Shown: positions 25,035 to 37,213 of the stretch, in pieces | Position numbering within the stretch: position 1 is the stretch's first letter | Layout of the letters: each line of letters begins with the position of its first letter | Source of the DNA: Euclidia mi | Lineage: Eukaryota; Arthropoda; Insecta; Lepidoptera; Erebidae | Assembly: GCA_944739405.2 (NCBI GenBank) | Contig: OX123190.2 | Location: 57,927,805 to 57,991,804 of the forward strand | Length of the DNA stretch: 64,000 nucleotides | Direction of reading: 5' to 3' | Translations under genes and position numbers: made by a program | Notes under the pieces: generated by a model | Database searches by the model: none | Told to the model about the DNA's origin: nothing | What the model saw: only the letters and a program-made list of their open reading frames with translations

Positions 25035-25262
25035 TTACATACATACATAGACTCACGCCTGTTTCCCCGAAGGGGTAGGCAGAGGCATATTAAACGCCCA
25101 CTTTTCGCCAGTGTTTTGATCCCACGTAATAAGTGGCGAGCCTATTGCCGCTTATCGGGATATTTTGTTTGCTTGAGCCTCGTCAGTTGATCGGCAGGTG
25201 CACCACTTGCAGGTGAGGTTGGCTTGGGATCTTAAGATCTTGGTGGGAACCCTATGCAGTAA
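25035..25262 (-). mobile_element. SINE-like repeat, private to copy A
   Basis: gactcacgcctgtttccccg, aaggggtaggcagagg, 'tcccacgtaataagtggcg', tcagttgatcggcaggtgca and 'cttggtgggaacc' in order. The same repeat in the opposite orientation is at 60841-61072 in copy C, at a different site in the unit. Copy B has the uninterrupted site near 48058. Confidence 0.75.
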
Positions 25263-28200
25263 AACGTAAGTAAAGTAGTAACAGTAAAGTAGTATCCAAT
25301 AAAACGCAAATCTCTTGAATATATCACCTACGTATTAAATGTCATTTCGAAGAAAAGGGGTGTGGTGTTCCTCCAACTATAGGTAGGATCCTGTGACTAG
25401 GCTAGATGATCATGCCTGGTGGTCTACGTTCCGACGGAAGCTGCTGAGAACTTGGTAGCAATCACGTGCGAGATATTTTTTGCGCGATTCAGTATCTCGT
25501 TCTGTCAGTGTCCATAAGATGTTGGTAGTGTTGTTTATCATATCATTTGTACGATAGATGCCCTTAGTTGTACGTAGCTGTCACTTCAGTAGGTAATAAG
25601 CATTCCCAAACGAATAACTGAACCACTATGGCACAGAACGTACAGCTTAAAACATCAATACTTAGGTACTCATGTAGGTCAATAGGCTTTTAGCTAGACA
25701 TTCATATTTAAGTAGGGCTGAACTCCTTTCAGTGACTAACAGTTACCTCGCGATATATCATTTCTTACGAACTCTCCAAACGAACATTCCTGTCTACATG
25801 CTTTAAGTTCATGTTTTCTATACTCGAGATATATCCTTCGACAGCCCGACTTACTGAGTCGCTTTACTGACCATGGCACAGCCTAAAGGCAATTTATTTT
25901 TATTTAGTTACCGCACCACCACGATAAAACCATAAATAAATGTAGGTACCTCAATGACGTGAAATATGGTAAAACATTATGTTGACCAAGTTCATTGACC
26001 ACAAGGTTGAATGCTGTTACTAGAATATTATGTAATTGGTTGCTGCCTAAATATTTAAGGCATCGTAATTTAACTGAGGACTCTAAAACTTTAATGAAGC
26101 TGTTTACGCCATCTATGTATAAAATAAAGAAACTTTTTGAACTTTTTTATATGTATACGAAACATTTTCATTTCACACTTTGCAAACCGATAATAGCTTT
26201 TCTAATTTCCAGTCGCAAATTAGTATAGATCTTCATTACTTGGCTTTGTGCTCCATAAATTTTCTAAGTTTCAGTGATTTTGTTATTAGCTGGCCATAAG
26301 CGTGGCTCATTTCATATTAAGAAGAGGCCCGTACCCAGTGATGATGAGTGTTAAAAATTCAATGCTTTAGATGTAGCTTCTAGTTCAAAGTTCTACCATG
26401 ATATGAGGGCGCAGTCACTCTAGCTAGCTTGAAAGAAGCTGATTCGTGATGAGGGTGTAGGGACCAGCCATTGCTCGTCGATTATCTAGTACGGAAAAAC
26501 AAGAAAACAATCACGATTACAGCACAACTGCCAGCTATATGCATCGAGACAGAAAGTTAAATCGAGAGAGCTCATATTATAGCCATTTTTCCCGACACCC
26601 TTGTTGTATTCTTTCGCAAAATATTTGCTATATAGTTATATAATAAACAACTGTGAATTGTTCTAATCGCCGTTCAGAGAGTCGCAAACTAAATCTACTA
26701 CGCCTTGACCAATTGTAAAATGAAACAACCTCGAATAAGGTACTTCAGTCCTATCGCGAACCCGATAATTTTATTCCGTGCTACTGTACCGTCAATACAT
26801 TTTTAAACTTAAATCTGCCTCAGTTCAGTTTCAAAATTTTCACGAAAACGACTATTTTGGAATCATATGTCTAATCTATTCCTATGTATGCTTTTAAACT
26901 CACAACTGTATACGAAAAAGGTTTTAAATATTAACAGCTTCAAATTTGTGCCTAGTAGACAGCACTCCGTTCCCAATACCACAAATATAGTCTAAAATTG
27001 TCCATTGAACCACTGAGAACCTAAAACAATATTGAAAGCAAGTATATTGTATTGAATGGATGACTTTTCGAGTAGGCGTTTCAAATAGAAGAATAATATA
27101 CAAGTAGTAATGAATCATCATACATAATCAATGCATGGCACGGTTAAATAAGTTTGCAACGATTCCCATTCCGTGTTTAATTGAGTTAGAAAAATCCAAC
27201 ACAGACTAACACCTAGATATTCCTAAAGGCCATCGGTAGAGGTGTACTACTACGTTAGATCCATATTAGTGAAGCTAGCCTTTTGTCCAGACTCCATGTT
27301 GTTTCTGAGAATTTCCTTAAAGAAAATTATTTTACCTAGTCTGCGGGTAGGTAGTCGCGGTAGTTGGTTCTAAAAATAATAACGTCGCTTCTAAGAAGCA
27401 CATGTATGTCGCAGTCTTTATGAAAACCTTACAGACAATACCCCTAGTATTAAAGCCTGCACAATGTAAACCGATAATTTTAATATTAAAACTAAAATTT
27501 AAAAAGAGCATTAACATTTCATGCGCCGCACCATTTTTGTCTGATCTGTTTCAATTTAGTGAGCCTCTTAAACCATTATGCCTTATTGTTTGTCATAAGA
27601 AAAGAAAATCTTTGATATGCCAACATATTATTATAATCCACAATATTATTTTTTTACAAACGATCCCCTCATGCGGCAAGCAATACACCAGCGCCGGCTA
27701 AGTAAGACTGAATTAAATAACATAATTCAATAACCATGTTAGCAACATGTTATATTCCATACACACGTCAAACGGTCGACTCAAAGTACCCCGCCGTGTT
27801 ATTACTGTTTCGCGTGACTAAAATTATCAAACAGAAATCGATAGAACAAAGCGATTCGAACTATCCCAATGCGATTGTAACATTGTACGTTATTTCTGGG
27901 TTGGGACAAGCAACTGAGTTGTCAAAGTTTAATACTGTATTACGTACTTTTTGGATACAGACCGGGCGAATTGGAGACGGTGTAGTAGGATAGCGGCCCC
28001 TGGGTTTCAGGGCGGGGTGAGGGCCATGGAGGGCGACCGAGGATTCGCCAGGATGATGATATACTTACTGTTTGGATAAAATCAGGCACGTAGGCTTCCG
28101 AAGGGTTTGGCCATAGATATATTAATTCTGTTCTGTGGGTTTGGCGCACAATTCATTTATACTAGTGTGCACGTCAAAATATTGTAATAGTTGAGTTAAT

Positions 28201-28381
28201 AACTACTATTACTGCTATTAGAGCTAGACGTAAAAGTAAGAACTTAAACACTTTAGACTTGTATATTTAAGTATTGTTTTGAAAAATACTATAAGTCTCG
28301 CATGCTTATTTAGAATAGCAAGAGAGGCTAATAAATTATTTAGGTATTTGTTTGATGGTGAAAACGAATACTTATGATTTT

Positions 28382-29347
28382 TAGGGTTCCGTACCTCGAA
28401 ATGAAAAAACGGAACCCTTATAGGATCACTTTGTTGTCCGTCCGTCTGTCAACACCCTCTTTCTCAGAAACGCGTGGAGGTATCAAACTGAAATTTATAT
28501 CAAATAGTCAAGTCTACTGTTCCTTAAAGCTGTGAAAAAACCAAACTTCTAAGCCAACGCAATCAAAAGATACAGCCGTTTATGCTGCAAATTTTAATAA
28601 ATTCGCAATTACTCGCAAGAAAATCAAAACCTACAGGGTACTTCCCGTGAATTCAGAACCTTGAAATTTGGCACGAAGCAGTATCTTATAGCACAGATAA
28701 AGAAAAATTGCGAAGACAGTAAATTTTTAGTTCCATCATATAAAAAAAAATGTTTTATTACTTTTAAAGTTATTACCCCTTTCCTCATGAATGCGTTAAG
28801 TTATTAAATTGAAATTCATATCAAATATTCAAGTATATAACACCGTTAAGCTGTAACAAAATGAAACTTCACTGTCAACGCCATCAAAAGAAACAGTAAT
28901 ATAAGCCGCATATTTTCAAACTCGCAACTACTCGCAAGGGAATCAAAACCTACAGGGTACTTCCCGTGAACTCAGAATCTTGAAATTTGGTACGAAGCAA
29001 CGTCTTACGGTACAGATAAAAGAAAAATTTCAAAAACCGTAAATGATTAGTTATATCATAATTATAATAAGAATATTTTTAATAATTTTAAAGTTATTTA
29101 CTATCCCTTACCTTATGAACCCGTAGAGATAGAAAATTGAAATACATATCAAATGCTCAAGTCAAAGCTAAAGGGTTATTCCAGTCGATGTAGAATCTTG
29201 AAATTTTGCATAAAGCAACGTTTTATAGCGCATAAGAAAAAGTTCGAAAACCTAGTTAAATCACTAAAATTTTTTTTCTATAATTATATATACCTACAGG
29301 TTTGTACGGAACCCTCGGTGCGCGAGTCCGACTCGCACTTGACCGGT
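28382..29347 (+). mobile_element. Lepidopteran agggttccgta repeat, private to copy A
   Basis: It begins agggttccgtacctc and ends tacggaaccctcggtgcg, 'cgagtccgactcgcact', 'tgaccggttta', so the two ends are partly inverted. Internally about two and a half copies of a ~310-bp sub-repeat contain aaacctacagggtacttccc and ttgaaatttggnacgaagca (landmarks near 28620, 28940, 29193). Copy B shows the empty site near 55105. A second, shorter relative is at 49435-49955. No protein is encoded. Confidence 0.7.
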
Positions 29348-30383
29348 TTATTTATTAGTGAACAGGTACTTGTGTTTATAATTATGTGTGTTAGTATGTG
29401 TGAGATGCTTTTTGCTTTGATTATAAACTTGACATGAAGATATTTGATAGTCGTGACTCGTGACGGGGAGTCAGTAGGTACCTTCAAATAAACTGATACT
29501 GGTCTAAACCCCTTTTGGCTTGCGGAGGTCAGACGGTCAGTGCATACGCTGCTATTCTCTCATAGCTGGTTAGACTAGTAAGTTGACTCCGGGATTGAAA
29601 TCGTAAGGCATGGATGCAACCGGGATATGCCGATAATGATGATGAATAATCGTTGTATTGATTATTTTTCATCGATATGTAGTTTGGGTGTTGCTGACTT
29701 CTGACAACTACCTAACACAAGCTCCTTATGACAATTGTCAATAGAATGCCACAAATGCGCCAGAGTCTTATCAGAGTTTTCATTTAATTATATCCTTTCA
29801 ACAGTGCAAAACCAAGACAAACAGTTTTTTATATTTTTTTTCTAAAAACAAGCTACTTTAAGCCTGTCGTAATGAAAATGAAATAGAAACAAAAAAATCT
29901 TGAAGCTTTTTGTTTCATTCTTGTTGTAGCTCTGAGATTATTTTAGCAGATTGTTATTTATTCAACTTTTAAGGAATTACGTCATGTTACTGCAAGCCTC
30001 TTTGCATTGTTATATAAATAAGTAGCTACTAGAGCTTAGATATTAAAACAAATCTTGATCATTTGTTTTTAAGTTTTTAGATGCTTTTGTTGAACAGAAA
30101 ATAAAGAAATATTCATAAAAATGCTAATATGTAGGTTATTACATGTTCTATGTCGACTATATGAATGTAGGTTCAGAAGCGTAAAAAAAATACGAAAGGA
30201 CAAATAATATTGCTATCGGCAATCTTACTCTAAGGTAACATTTTGCATAATTATTGTCAACGTGTCGAATTTTATAGTTGGGTTCTCTAGATATTTGATC
30301 GCGCCGCCGCATCGTAGGTATGCAGTCGTCCAAGTGAGGTCAAGTGACATAATTCTGTAACGTTTATAAAATCTTTACTTGTC

Positions 30384-30537
30384 ATAAAATTAGGTCTCCT
30401 TTTCGTCCTATCTGTATGTTCCACCAGGTAATATTTGTGTGATGAGCACGATCGTTTGTTCTGAGTCTAGGTGTACTTTAGAATATTTATGTATGTTTGT
30501 ACTTTATCAGTCTGATCTCTGAAGGGTGGGTATGCTG
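30384..30537. other. Spacer between copies A and B
   Basis: 154 bp with no counterpart at the B/C junction. No feature recognised. Confidence 0.5.
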
Positions 30538-30894
30538 TGGGCATAAATTATAATGAGGTCATGTAATTGATAACTCTGATTTTATTATAATCAAAATAAT
30601 TTAAACACATTAATTCATAACATTAAAATATGTGACTTACAGTTATAGGTTATAAGTAAATAATGGCTTTGTATTGTTAAATAGCTGATTACTACTTTCT
30701 ACATTATTTAATTAAATTTTAATATAATGTGTTTCAATTAATACACCGGAAGGCCTATTCTCGTAAAAAAGACTTATGTAACTTTAATGGCAAATTAAAA
30801 CAATGGCAGGCGTGGAATAAACATAACCTAGTGGGATTGCCGACTTCTCTTCTCCAGGTTGAAAATTGAGTACCTACCCATAATGGTCATCCTG

Positions 30895-31860
30895 CCCGTC
30901 CAGCATACGCACCACGAGAAAATTATCTCTACACGTTTAATCGTGTTTACGACGATTATCTCTATTAACTCGCTGACTCTAACATGGTTACACACACGAT
31001 TCGACTCGTTATGTCAAATGTAGCTATAATAGTCGTTTTTACTTATCTGTGGCATTTCTCTCGACGAATCCTAACATGACGGCCCAATATTACTCGATTA
31101 TGACAAATTTTGACAACTAAAATAGTAATAATAGTCGTCATGCTTTCATACGACGAGAACTACACGAGTAACTAAAAATATTTCTTTAAAACTACAAAGA
31201 AAATGGCAGTCCCTTATTATAATTATTTAATAACCTTATATGAAGAGCGCCACGCGAGGAAAGTTCAAAGAAAGCGAATTAGGGATCTCTGTGACCCTTT
31301 TACGTTGAAGGACGGAGAATTCCAGTTGCTTTGGCGTATATCAAAACCAATGGCTCTGTTTCTCATAGAAAGGCTTGCCACGGATCTCGAGCCTCATTCA
31401 GATGGCCTGCCTGTCTATTTAAAGATAAGTTAATATCATTATTATCGAAGCTGCGCATGGGACCTCATTCTTATTCAACACAGTAGGTAACAATTGTTAA
31501 TACTTCTTAGGTATTGACATCAGTTTCGAATTACAACTTTTGAAATATAAACAATACATACAAATTACAAATGTCAAATAGTACATAATAATGATAAACT
31601 ATAGAGGTGGATACAAGTCTTTTGAGCCATTTGAGCACAAATTGAATGAACTAAACCGGTGTGGTTACATTAATAAATGCCGTAATTGACATTCTATGTT
31701 TCAAAGGGCAACATCGGTTACTCGTGCAACGAGAGCGAATTCTTCGACGTGAAGCTTGTCTATCGTGGCGCGCATGTTAAAGAAAACGAGATATTAACCG
31801 ATAACGACAATATTTCTTCATTCACGCGTGTGATATCTCGTGGTGCGTATCCTAGGCGGG
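30895..31860 (+). mobile_element. PIF/Harbinger-like transposon, internally deleted
   Basis: Terminal inverted repeats of 25 bp (30895-30919 and 31836-31860) match at 22 positions and share atacgcaccacgaga. A 3-bp direct repeat CTG flanks the element (30892-30894, 31861-31863). Copy A has the uninterrupted site near 15868-15875 (tcctgaagta), which fixes the boundaries. A 3-bp duplication is the PIF/Harbinger hallmark, although TWA is the usual target, so CTG is atypical. At 966 bp it retains only the start of the transposase. Confidence 0.85.
31203..31433 (+). pseudogene. N-terminal exon of Harbinger transposase
   Basis: Starts at an ATG in the context aaagaaaATGgc. The 76-residue frame contains RIRDLCDPFTL near residues 27-37 and FQLLWRISKPMALFLIERL near 41-59, the conserved N-terminal pattern that precedes the DDE domain in PIF/Harbinger nucleases, ending LPVYLK. 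The frame stops three codons later. At exactly this point (31425) the sequence is ATAAGT, one base from a GTAAGT splice donor. The Harbinger transposase at 62140-62896 has a real-looking donor at the equivalent residue. The rest of the transposase is missing, so the element is non-autonomous. Confidence 0.75.
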
Positions 31861-32394
31861 CTGAAGTATCTTAAACCATTGTGTTATCTAAATCCTGTAC
31901 ACCTACAATTTTGGAAATTAAAAAAAATTATAACGAAAATATCTAATTATAAAAATAACATTAAGCTGGAACTTATAATATCTAGGCAAAAGCGTACTAA
32001 GTGGGTGATTTACGACAAAAGTTTGGTGAAATGTTTGAACAAAACGCTTATGTCCAACCGTGCTTAACTGTCTAAACTTTAATTAAATTTACGAAAAAAG
32101 GCTTTCCTTTAACGCCGATAGACTATCAAGATTACATCATTTTGGATTAAGACTAATTAAAGTGAGACTTTTTTGTATTCAAGATCGATTAAATGAGTTT
32201 CCAAGTTTCTGTAAGTAAAGTCCTTTGATCGGGGACGGTGTGGTACCCTTTTTTATCGATTTATTTTGTTAGCATATTGTTATTCTTAATAAATAATTGG
32301 TAAGACGATACACTTCTTTTTTTTTTGTACAGTACTTTATACAAAAAGTCGTAGTTGGGTCATTTATCAATCTATTTGTGTGAGTGTGTGGCTA

Positions 32395-32519
32395 ACTCTG
32401 GTGTTAGAATTATACACTTTTATCTCTGCTCCACCTTAAGGTTGACAGGTAGAAAATGCCTTATGGCATTATGTCCAACCATGTACACCTTGTTTGTGCA
32501 AAATTTAAATAAATAAATT
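32395..32519 (+). mobile_element. LINE 3' tail shared by copies B and C
   Basis: 'tctctgctccacctt', ggttgacaggtagaaaatgc, cttatggcattatgtccaac, 'tgtttgtgcaaaatt' and (aaat)n, a typical lepidopteran LINE/SINE 3' end. The same insertion is at 56655-56785 in C. Copy A lacks it. Confidence 0.7.
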
Positions 32520-34701
32520 ATAGATCGCCGGAAGACGTCTGAGAGGGCCTAAGAATTCATGTCCTGACACAATAGCCAGAAAGATATTCTTGAAATGTTT
32601 TGTAGATGTGTTTGTTCCTAGTCACGATGTCGAAATACATTACATTCAGAAATAGGGAATCGACGATAAGTCAATTTTGTGACTGAAAGGTAGGTACTGC
32701 TTCATATTTAGGTATACTTGGCTTTAGGTAGGCCTGTAGCAAATGCAAATTAAAAAGTATTGACCATAATTTTTACCTATTATAATATGATCTTAGTTTT
32801 AGTATAAAAGTGGTAAAAAGTAGCATTGTAAACAGATTTAGTACAAAGGTGTGTTCAAAGTTAGCTACAGCTGCGGCACAATAACACCATTACATGTTAG
32901 TGTTACGGAGCCGTATATCGCGGTAATCTATGGGGTTAGTCTACATTGAACAGAGCCCGTCCCATAGACTTACGTTAATTGTCAATTTCCTCTCACGAGA
33001 TATTCATAGGTAAGCCGTGATGAGTTTGATTATGTAGGTGATCTAGTTTCTAGTAGTAATTTCAGATTTCACTTTATTTTATTTACGATAATTTAATAAT
33101 GGTAAACCTATATAAGTATTCCGCGCCATTTTAGTGCTATTAGGAGACATGCTCAAGGGATTCAAAACATGCCCTAAATACACTTATAGTGTTTGGCTCA
33201 ATGTAGAGTACCGAAGCCGATCAATTTGTTTCATTTCAATCTAAATAAATGTATTACATCAGCATTAATTATCTCATCTTAAGCAGAAAGTGCTGCGCAC
33301 AGACATACTTTGTTCTCCCAGCATTACACGTATTACAGTAGAGATATATCTAAGCCAAAGTTTACCTGAAAACACCATTCATGTGCATGTCAGATCGTGT
33401 ACGACGGGTGCCAAACACGCAGCATAATTATAAGTCATGTGCCTTTAAATACTTTGTTAAGAAAGCAAGGTTCTATAATAATATGTAATTATTTTTATAT
33501 GCAAAGAAATTCTCTTTTTAGTTTCATATTTAAATATTTTAGGAAATCCAACCTCAGAATCTGCACTGGACTTATTTAGGATATTTACTCATCAAAGGCT
33601 CTGATGTACATAAAGCTTAATAGTAATTATGGAACAATTTAGGGTACGATGGGACTAAAATATTACTTTGTAATAAAAGTCACTAAAAAAATAAAGAAAA
33701 AAAGTTTCATATATTATTATTTGTTACTTTAACGGCAGCAGATATATTTACACATGCTGTGATTTTATCTCTCTACCTTTTACTACTATGAGATAAAGCC
33801 CGCTGAGAGGCAAGCAGCCAGGCAAACGGATAGCAAAGGCTTAGTAATGGGGTCTCCATGGTACCCCCGGGTACGGCACCCTATAAATGTATAAAGAAAC
33901 AGACGTTTACTACACAGGGGAATATGGTTGCGCTCCCACCGCTCTTAGCGACACAACAGAACAGATACGGCTACTTTACGTTGTCGTGCAGTCATACATA
34001 TATCATAACTAACGTAAGTCGCTTCATACTTGAGTCTGTGACATCATATTTGTAAGTTGTAAATGTATAACTGTTGATATCAAATGCTGTATATAATATA
34101 TAATTCGTACTTAGTTGCTCTAACAGTTTTGTTTAAATTATGACTTACAAATTGTCGGTACAAGTCTCTAAGAACCATTAGCGCTTAATCTCAGTCATTT
34201 CACATAAAATGTAAAAGAGATGCTGAGAGACATTAAGTTACTGCATATTTTTGTAACATAACATTATTTTTATTAATACAAATCTGATAAATGCAGCTAC
34301 AGTCCCCTTCTGTATCAGGAAACACAAGTGAGCCTGTCGTAATCTTAACAGATGACCGCGGTATTATGTCTCACACGCTGGACATTGACATGACCTACCT
34401 GCTGGATGCCATTACAAACACACATCGAGAACCGATAAATATTTATAGATTATACAGGCTGTGACGTAGAGGTGTGTCCATATGCCGAAAGTAAGATCAT
34501 GTTTGATCATGTTTCAGTATTAAAATTTAAATATTATTACTTTAAAAGGATAAGGAATTAAGGTTACAAAATTATGAAGATATTCAATTCACTGGTAACT
34601 TTTAGTACACTGAAACTGTAAAATTATTCATAGAAGAAGCAAGAGCTCTATTTACCTTTTTTGTTTTAATCTTCGTTTTGTGTTTATTCTCGTAGTAATA
34701 T

Positions 34702-35222
34702 TGGTAGCGCCATCTACCTTCCTATCTATAACTAATCGCATCAACGTCAATCGTTCCATGCTGTTCTAGTGCGAGCGATATCATATTTCCGTCCCTGTCT
34801 CCCATTCCCGAAGAAGGGGCACTGCCTTCCGCGGATTGGTCGCCGCGGAACGTCGACGCGAGAGACAGTCCAGAACTTTCGAGAACATTCGATTCGCTAT
34901 ATACGCGTCCGCCATACCGTATCACCGCGCCACTCCCGCTATAGTTATTACCGATTATATAAACCGCTCGCAAGTGGAAGTGACTGTGTAGTGAAGTGAA
35001 TTCAGCAGCTTCATCCCGAAACCACCAAGAGACTGCCCTTCTGAGACGAAGAAGATCGCCGTATAAGGTAAGTACCCTCCGTCCTTGGAATATCCTATAC
35101 CCACTCACAATCATCTCTCCCATTCCAATCCTAGGCGGCTAAAACCCGCTATCCTTTGCATACAGTCCATTTCCTTCTCCAAGTCGCCTAGAACCCTACA
35201 GTTTCGGTGTATCGCCGAACCA
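34702..35222 (+). repeat. 5' LTR of BEL/Pao element
   Basis: Starts tggtagcgccatc and ends cgccgaacca. It differs from the 3' LTR at 34839, 34873, 34876, 34932, 35028 and 35074. A TATA box lies at 34956-34963 and a strong splice-donor match aag|gtaagt at 35066-35073. The 133-codon minus frame across the LTR is a by-product. Confidence 0.95.
34956..34963 (+). promoter_or_regulatory. TATA box in 5' LTR
   Basis: tatataaa followed about 30 bp downstream by purine/pyrimidine sequence suitable for a start site. The 3' LTR keeps the same box at 42379-42386. Position in the first half of the LTR fits the U3/R boundary. Confidence 0.7.
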
Positions 35223-35228
35223 TTTTTT

Positions 35229-35245
35229 TGGTCCTTCGAGCCGGA
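35229..35245 (+). promoter_or_regulatory. Primer-binding site, tRNA-Tyr type
   Basis: tggtccttcgagccgga, 6 nt after the 5' LTR, is complementary to the 3' end of eukaryotic tRNA-Tyr including CCA. The assignment rests on remembered tRNA-Tyr sequence; the 17-nt match is continuous. Confidence 0.8.
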
Positions 35246-35556
35246 TTCATTTACGTTTTTATACGTTATACCGCTATACCTAGGCAGTTATAGCACCTAG
35301 CTATACTCCTAATATATTCACATAACCGTCACACGGTTGTTTCCGCCCGCATCAGTAGGTAAACTTTTATGTAGCTACCTACTTACTAAATTATTAATTC
35401 TGGAACTATCATAGTTGCCTTGTAAATCTCATATTTCGAGCAACTTTTAATTCCACAGCTCTAAAGTGTTGCCTACTTAGCCTACTTAGGTAAAATAATA
35501 GGTACATTAGATATTCTTATTTTGTTTCGTTCTCATTAGCTTATACTTACGTAAGC

Positions 35557-36804
35557 ATGTCACAACAAAAGAAGTCACGCGTGTCGGAAGACAAAGAGAT
35601 GACAATCTTAGAAGCAAAACGCAATATTTTATTTGAGCGCATTCAAAACATCTATGAACGCTCAAAAACCGCATCTATGTCTGACAGTAATAGCGAAGCA
35701 TTTCTCAGTTATTGTATGACAGTAGATAGTATTAGAACATATTTTCATAAGTTGTTAGACGATTATAACGCAAGATTACTTTCTATCAATCCTGATGAAA
35801 AACCGAACTATCAGGCGTACACCTCATTCGAAGATCTTTATTGTATTATTAAGCGTATACAATCGCAATTGGAGGGTAAATGTTCAGCAGAGCCCGTTGC
35901 CCGCAAACCGAGATTACCGCCAATCGAGATTATGTCGTTTGACGGAGATATACGAAATTGGCCGTTATTCTATGCGAGTTTTAAGTCTACAGTGCACGAT
36001 AATGGTTCTCTGACAGATGCTGACAGGTTGTACTATTTAATAGGTAAACTGTCACCGAAAGCCCAGTCCGTATTTGCAGGTGTCACACCCAGTGCTGAGA
36101 ATTATCAGGTCATATTTCAGTCACCACTTGACAGATATCAAGACACGCGCGTCCTAGCGTCTACTTACTTTGACCAAGCTTTAAATCTCAAACTGTCCGG
36201 CAACGCGTCTGTCGCGAATTTCCAGCTGTTTATTGATAACTTCGTAACCGCGGTTAATTCTCTTAGGAACTTAAAATTGGAATATCTTTCCGACTTCATG
36301 TTGCTTCAACTCGCTTTAAAAAAGTTTGACACTGATACAATTCGCGCATTCGAGATGACGGAACGCAATAATAAAATACCTACACTAGATAGATTTATTT
36401 CTTTCATAAAAGATCAGTGTCGAATATTTCATAATACGCAGTCTGGTTCACCTGGCCCGTCTAACACTAACAGCAACAAACAAAGGTTGAATAAATCGCG
36501 AAATAGTAATAATAACTCGGTCCCTAATCCACAATCTTACGTAACATGTTCGGAATCTAATAGTAATAATTCACAAAAGTGTCTGTGCAGTAATATAGTG
36601 CACGACCACTTATACAAATGTCCCGCCTTCGATAATTTGCATGCAACCGCTCGTTTTAAATGCGTAAAAGATAACAAAGCTTGCATTAATTGCTTAAGCA
36701 TAAAACATAAAATTAAGAATACGGATTGTCACCATCCTGTATCATCCCATGGGTGTCGTAAGAGCCGACAGAGGGAGCATATTATGCAGAGAACAGCACT
36801 GTAA
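35557..36804 (+). CDS. gag: BEL/Pao gag, interrupted at its zinc knuckles
   Basis: The frame opens at ATG 35557 and is intact to the nested insertion at 36713; the last ~30 codons (to the stop at 36802) are insertion sequence, not gag. The central part carries the BEL-type gag domain (DUF1759-like: PPIEIMSFDGDIRNWP near residue 125, FKSTVHDNGSL near 147, LSPKAQSVF near 168). Near residues 343-384 are cysteine/histidine-rich motifs (CLCSNIVHDHLYKC, CVKDNKACINC), the start of the nucleic-acid-binding knuckles. Gag would form the cytoplasmic particle that packages the element RNA. A low-complexity Asn/Ser stretch (about 305-340) separates the two parts. The remainder of the knuckle region is found after the insertion, in the same frame. 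Confidence 0.85.
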   Translation: MSQQKKSRVSEDKEMTILEAKRNILFERIQNIYERSKTASMSDSNSEAFLSYCMTVDSIRTYFHKLLDDYNARLLSINPDEKPNYQAYTSFEDLYCIIKRIQSQLEGKCSAEPVARKPRLPPIEIMSFDGDIRNWPLFYASFKSTVHDNGSLTDADRLYYLIGKLSPKAQSVFAGVTPSAENYQVIFQSPLDRYQDTRVLASTYFDQALNLKLSGNASVANFQLFIDNFVTAVNSLRNLKLEYLSDFMLLQLALKKFDTDTIRAFEMTERNNKIPTLDRFISFIKDQCRIFHNTQSGSPGPSNTNSNKQRLNKSRNSNNNSVPNPQSYVTCSESNSNNSQKCLCSNIVHDHLYKCPAFDNLHATARFKCVKDNKACINCLSIKHKIKNTDCHHPVSSHGCRKSRQREHIMQRTAL

Positions 36805-36928
36805 GAGAAGGGAAACTTGATACAAACCCTATACCAACCCGTTTGGCCAGCGTGGTATAGTAGGCCAATTCCTCCTTTCAAAGGAGAGGCCTAGTCCAGG
36901 AGTGGACTGTTAAAGGCTGATGATGATG
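36713..36928 (+). mobile_element. SINE/LINE 3' fragment nested in gag
   Basis: Same sequence as 16676-16906, ending in (gat)n. It is flanked by an 11-bp direct repeat aaaacataaaa (36702-36712 and 36929-36939). Removing one repeat plus the insert leaves gag in frame, which confirms the boundaries and shows that it inserted into a gag that was still open at this point. Confidence 0.9.
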
Positions 36929-37213
36929 AAAACATAAAACAAGTAATTGTTCTAGTAAGACAAAGTGCCGCTTCTGCAATAAAAAACATCATTCATTGCT
37001 TCATTTCGATAAAGGTAACACGTTGTCAAGCCAAGCCGCTAACCTTGACACACTTACCTCACAGGTGCAGGCCACAGTGACTTCCCCCTCCACGCCTCAG
37101 AATGAGATATCGTTGTGTACGACATCCATTGCGCGGGCGGCACGCACGCACGGACGGCCTTCGCGCGCTTGCAGTGATCAGAGCAGTGCTAGGCCGCCAT
37201 GTATGGCGTCTAA
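36929..37213 (+). pseudogene. gag: BEL/Pao gag continuation, severed piece
   Basis: Continues the gag frame after the nested insert. It includes a second Cys/His knuckle (CRFCNKKHHSLLHF, about 36969-37010), then a less conserved linker that becomes CG-rich. The frame is open up to the next insertion at 37214. An ATG at 36996 is internal, not a start. Confidence 0.75.

Larger units (their letters stand above)
15177..30383 (+). repeat. Segmental duplication, copy A
   Basis: Copy A begins at tgggcataaattataatgag, which recurs at the start of copy B (30538). It ends at the block atctttacttgtc, which recurs at the end of B (56103-56115). Collinear landmarks A/B/C include cgccgatagactatcaagat (about 16136 / 32114 / 56377), ggagccgtatatcgcggt (about 17067 / 32907 / 57244), ccctataaatgtataaaga (about 17870 / 33889 / 58041), acaaacaacggcacagc (about 19787 / 42707 / 58976), and A/B only ccactatggcacagaacgta (about 25623 / 48391). 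Between the named insertions the unit is AT-rich and has no gene I recognise. Private to A: Helitron, TIR element, several SINEs, one hairpin. Confidence 0.9.

Noticed and set aside
27402..27701. 99-codon frame with a similar frame in copy B (54156-54473)
   Set aside because: Similarity is expected from the duplication; a 4-nt indel shifts the frame after about 70 codons, so there is no sign of protein-level constraint.
34722..35123. 133-codon minus-strand frame, repeated at 42145-42546
   Set aside because: It is inside both LTRs of the BEL element, antisense to the LTR promoter, with no domain; it appears twice only because the LTR does.
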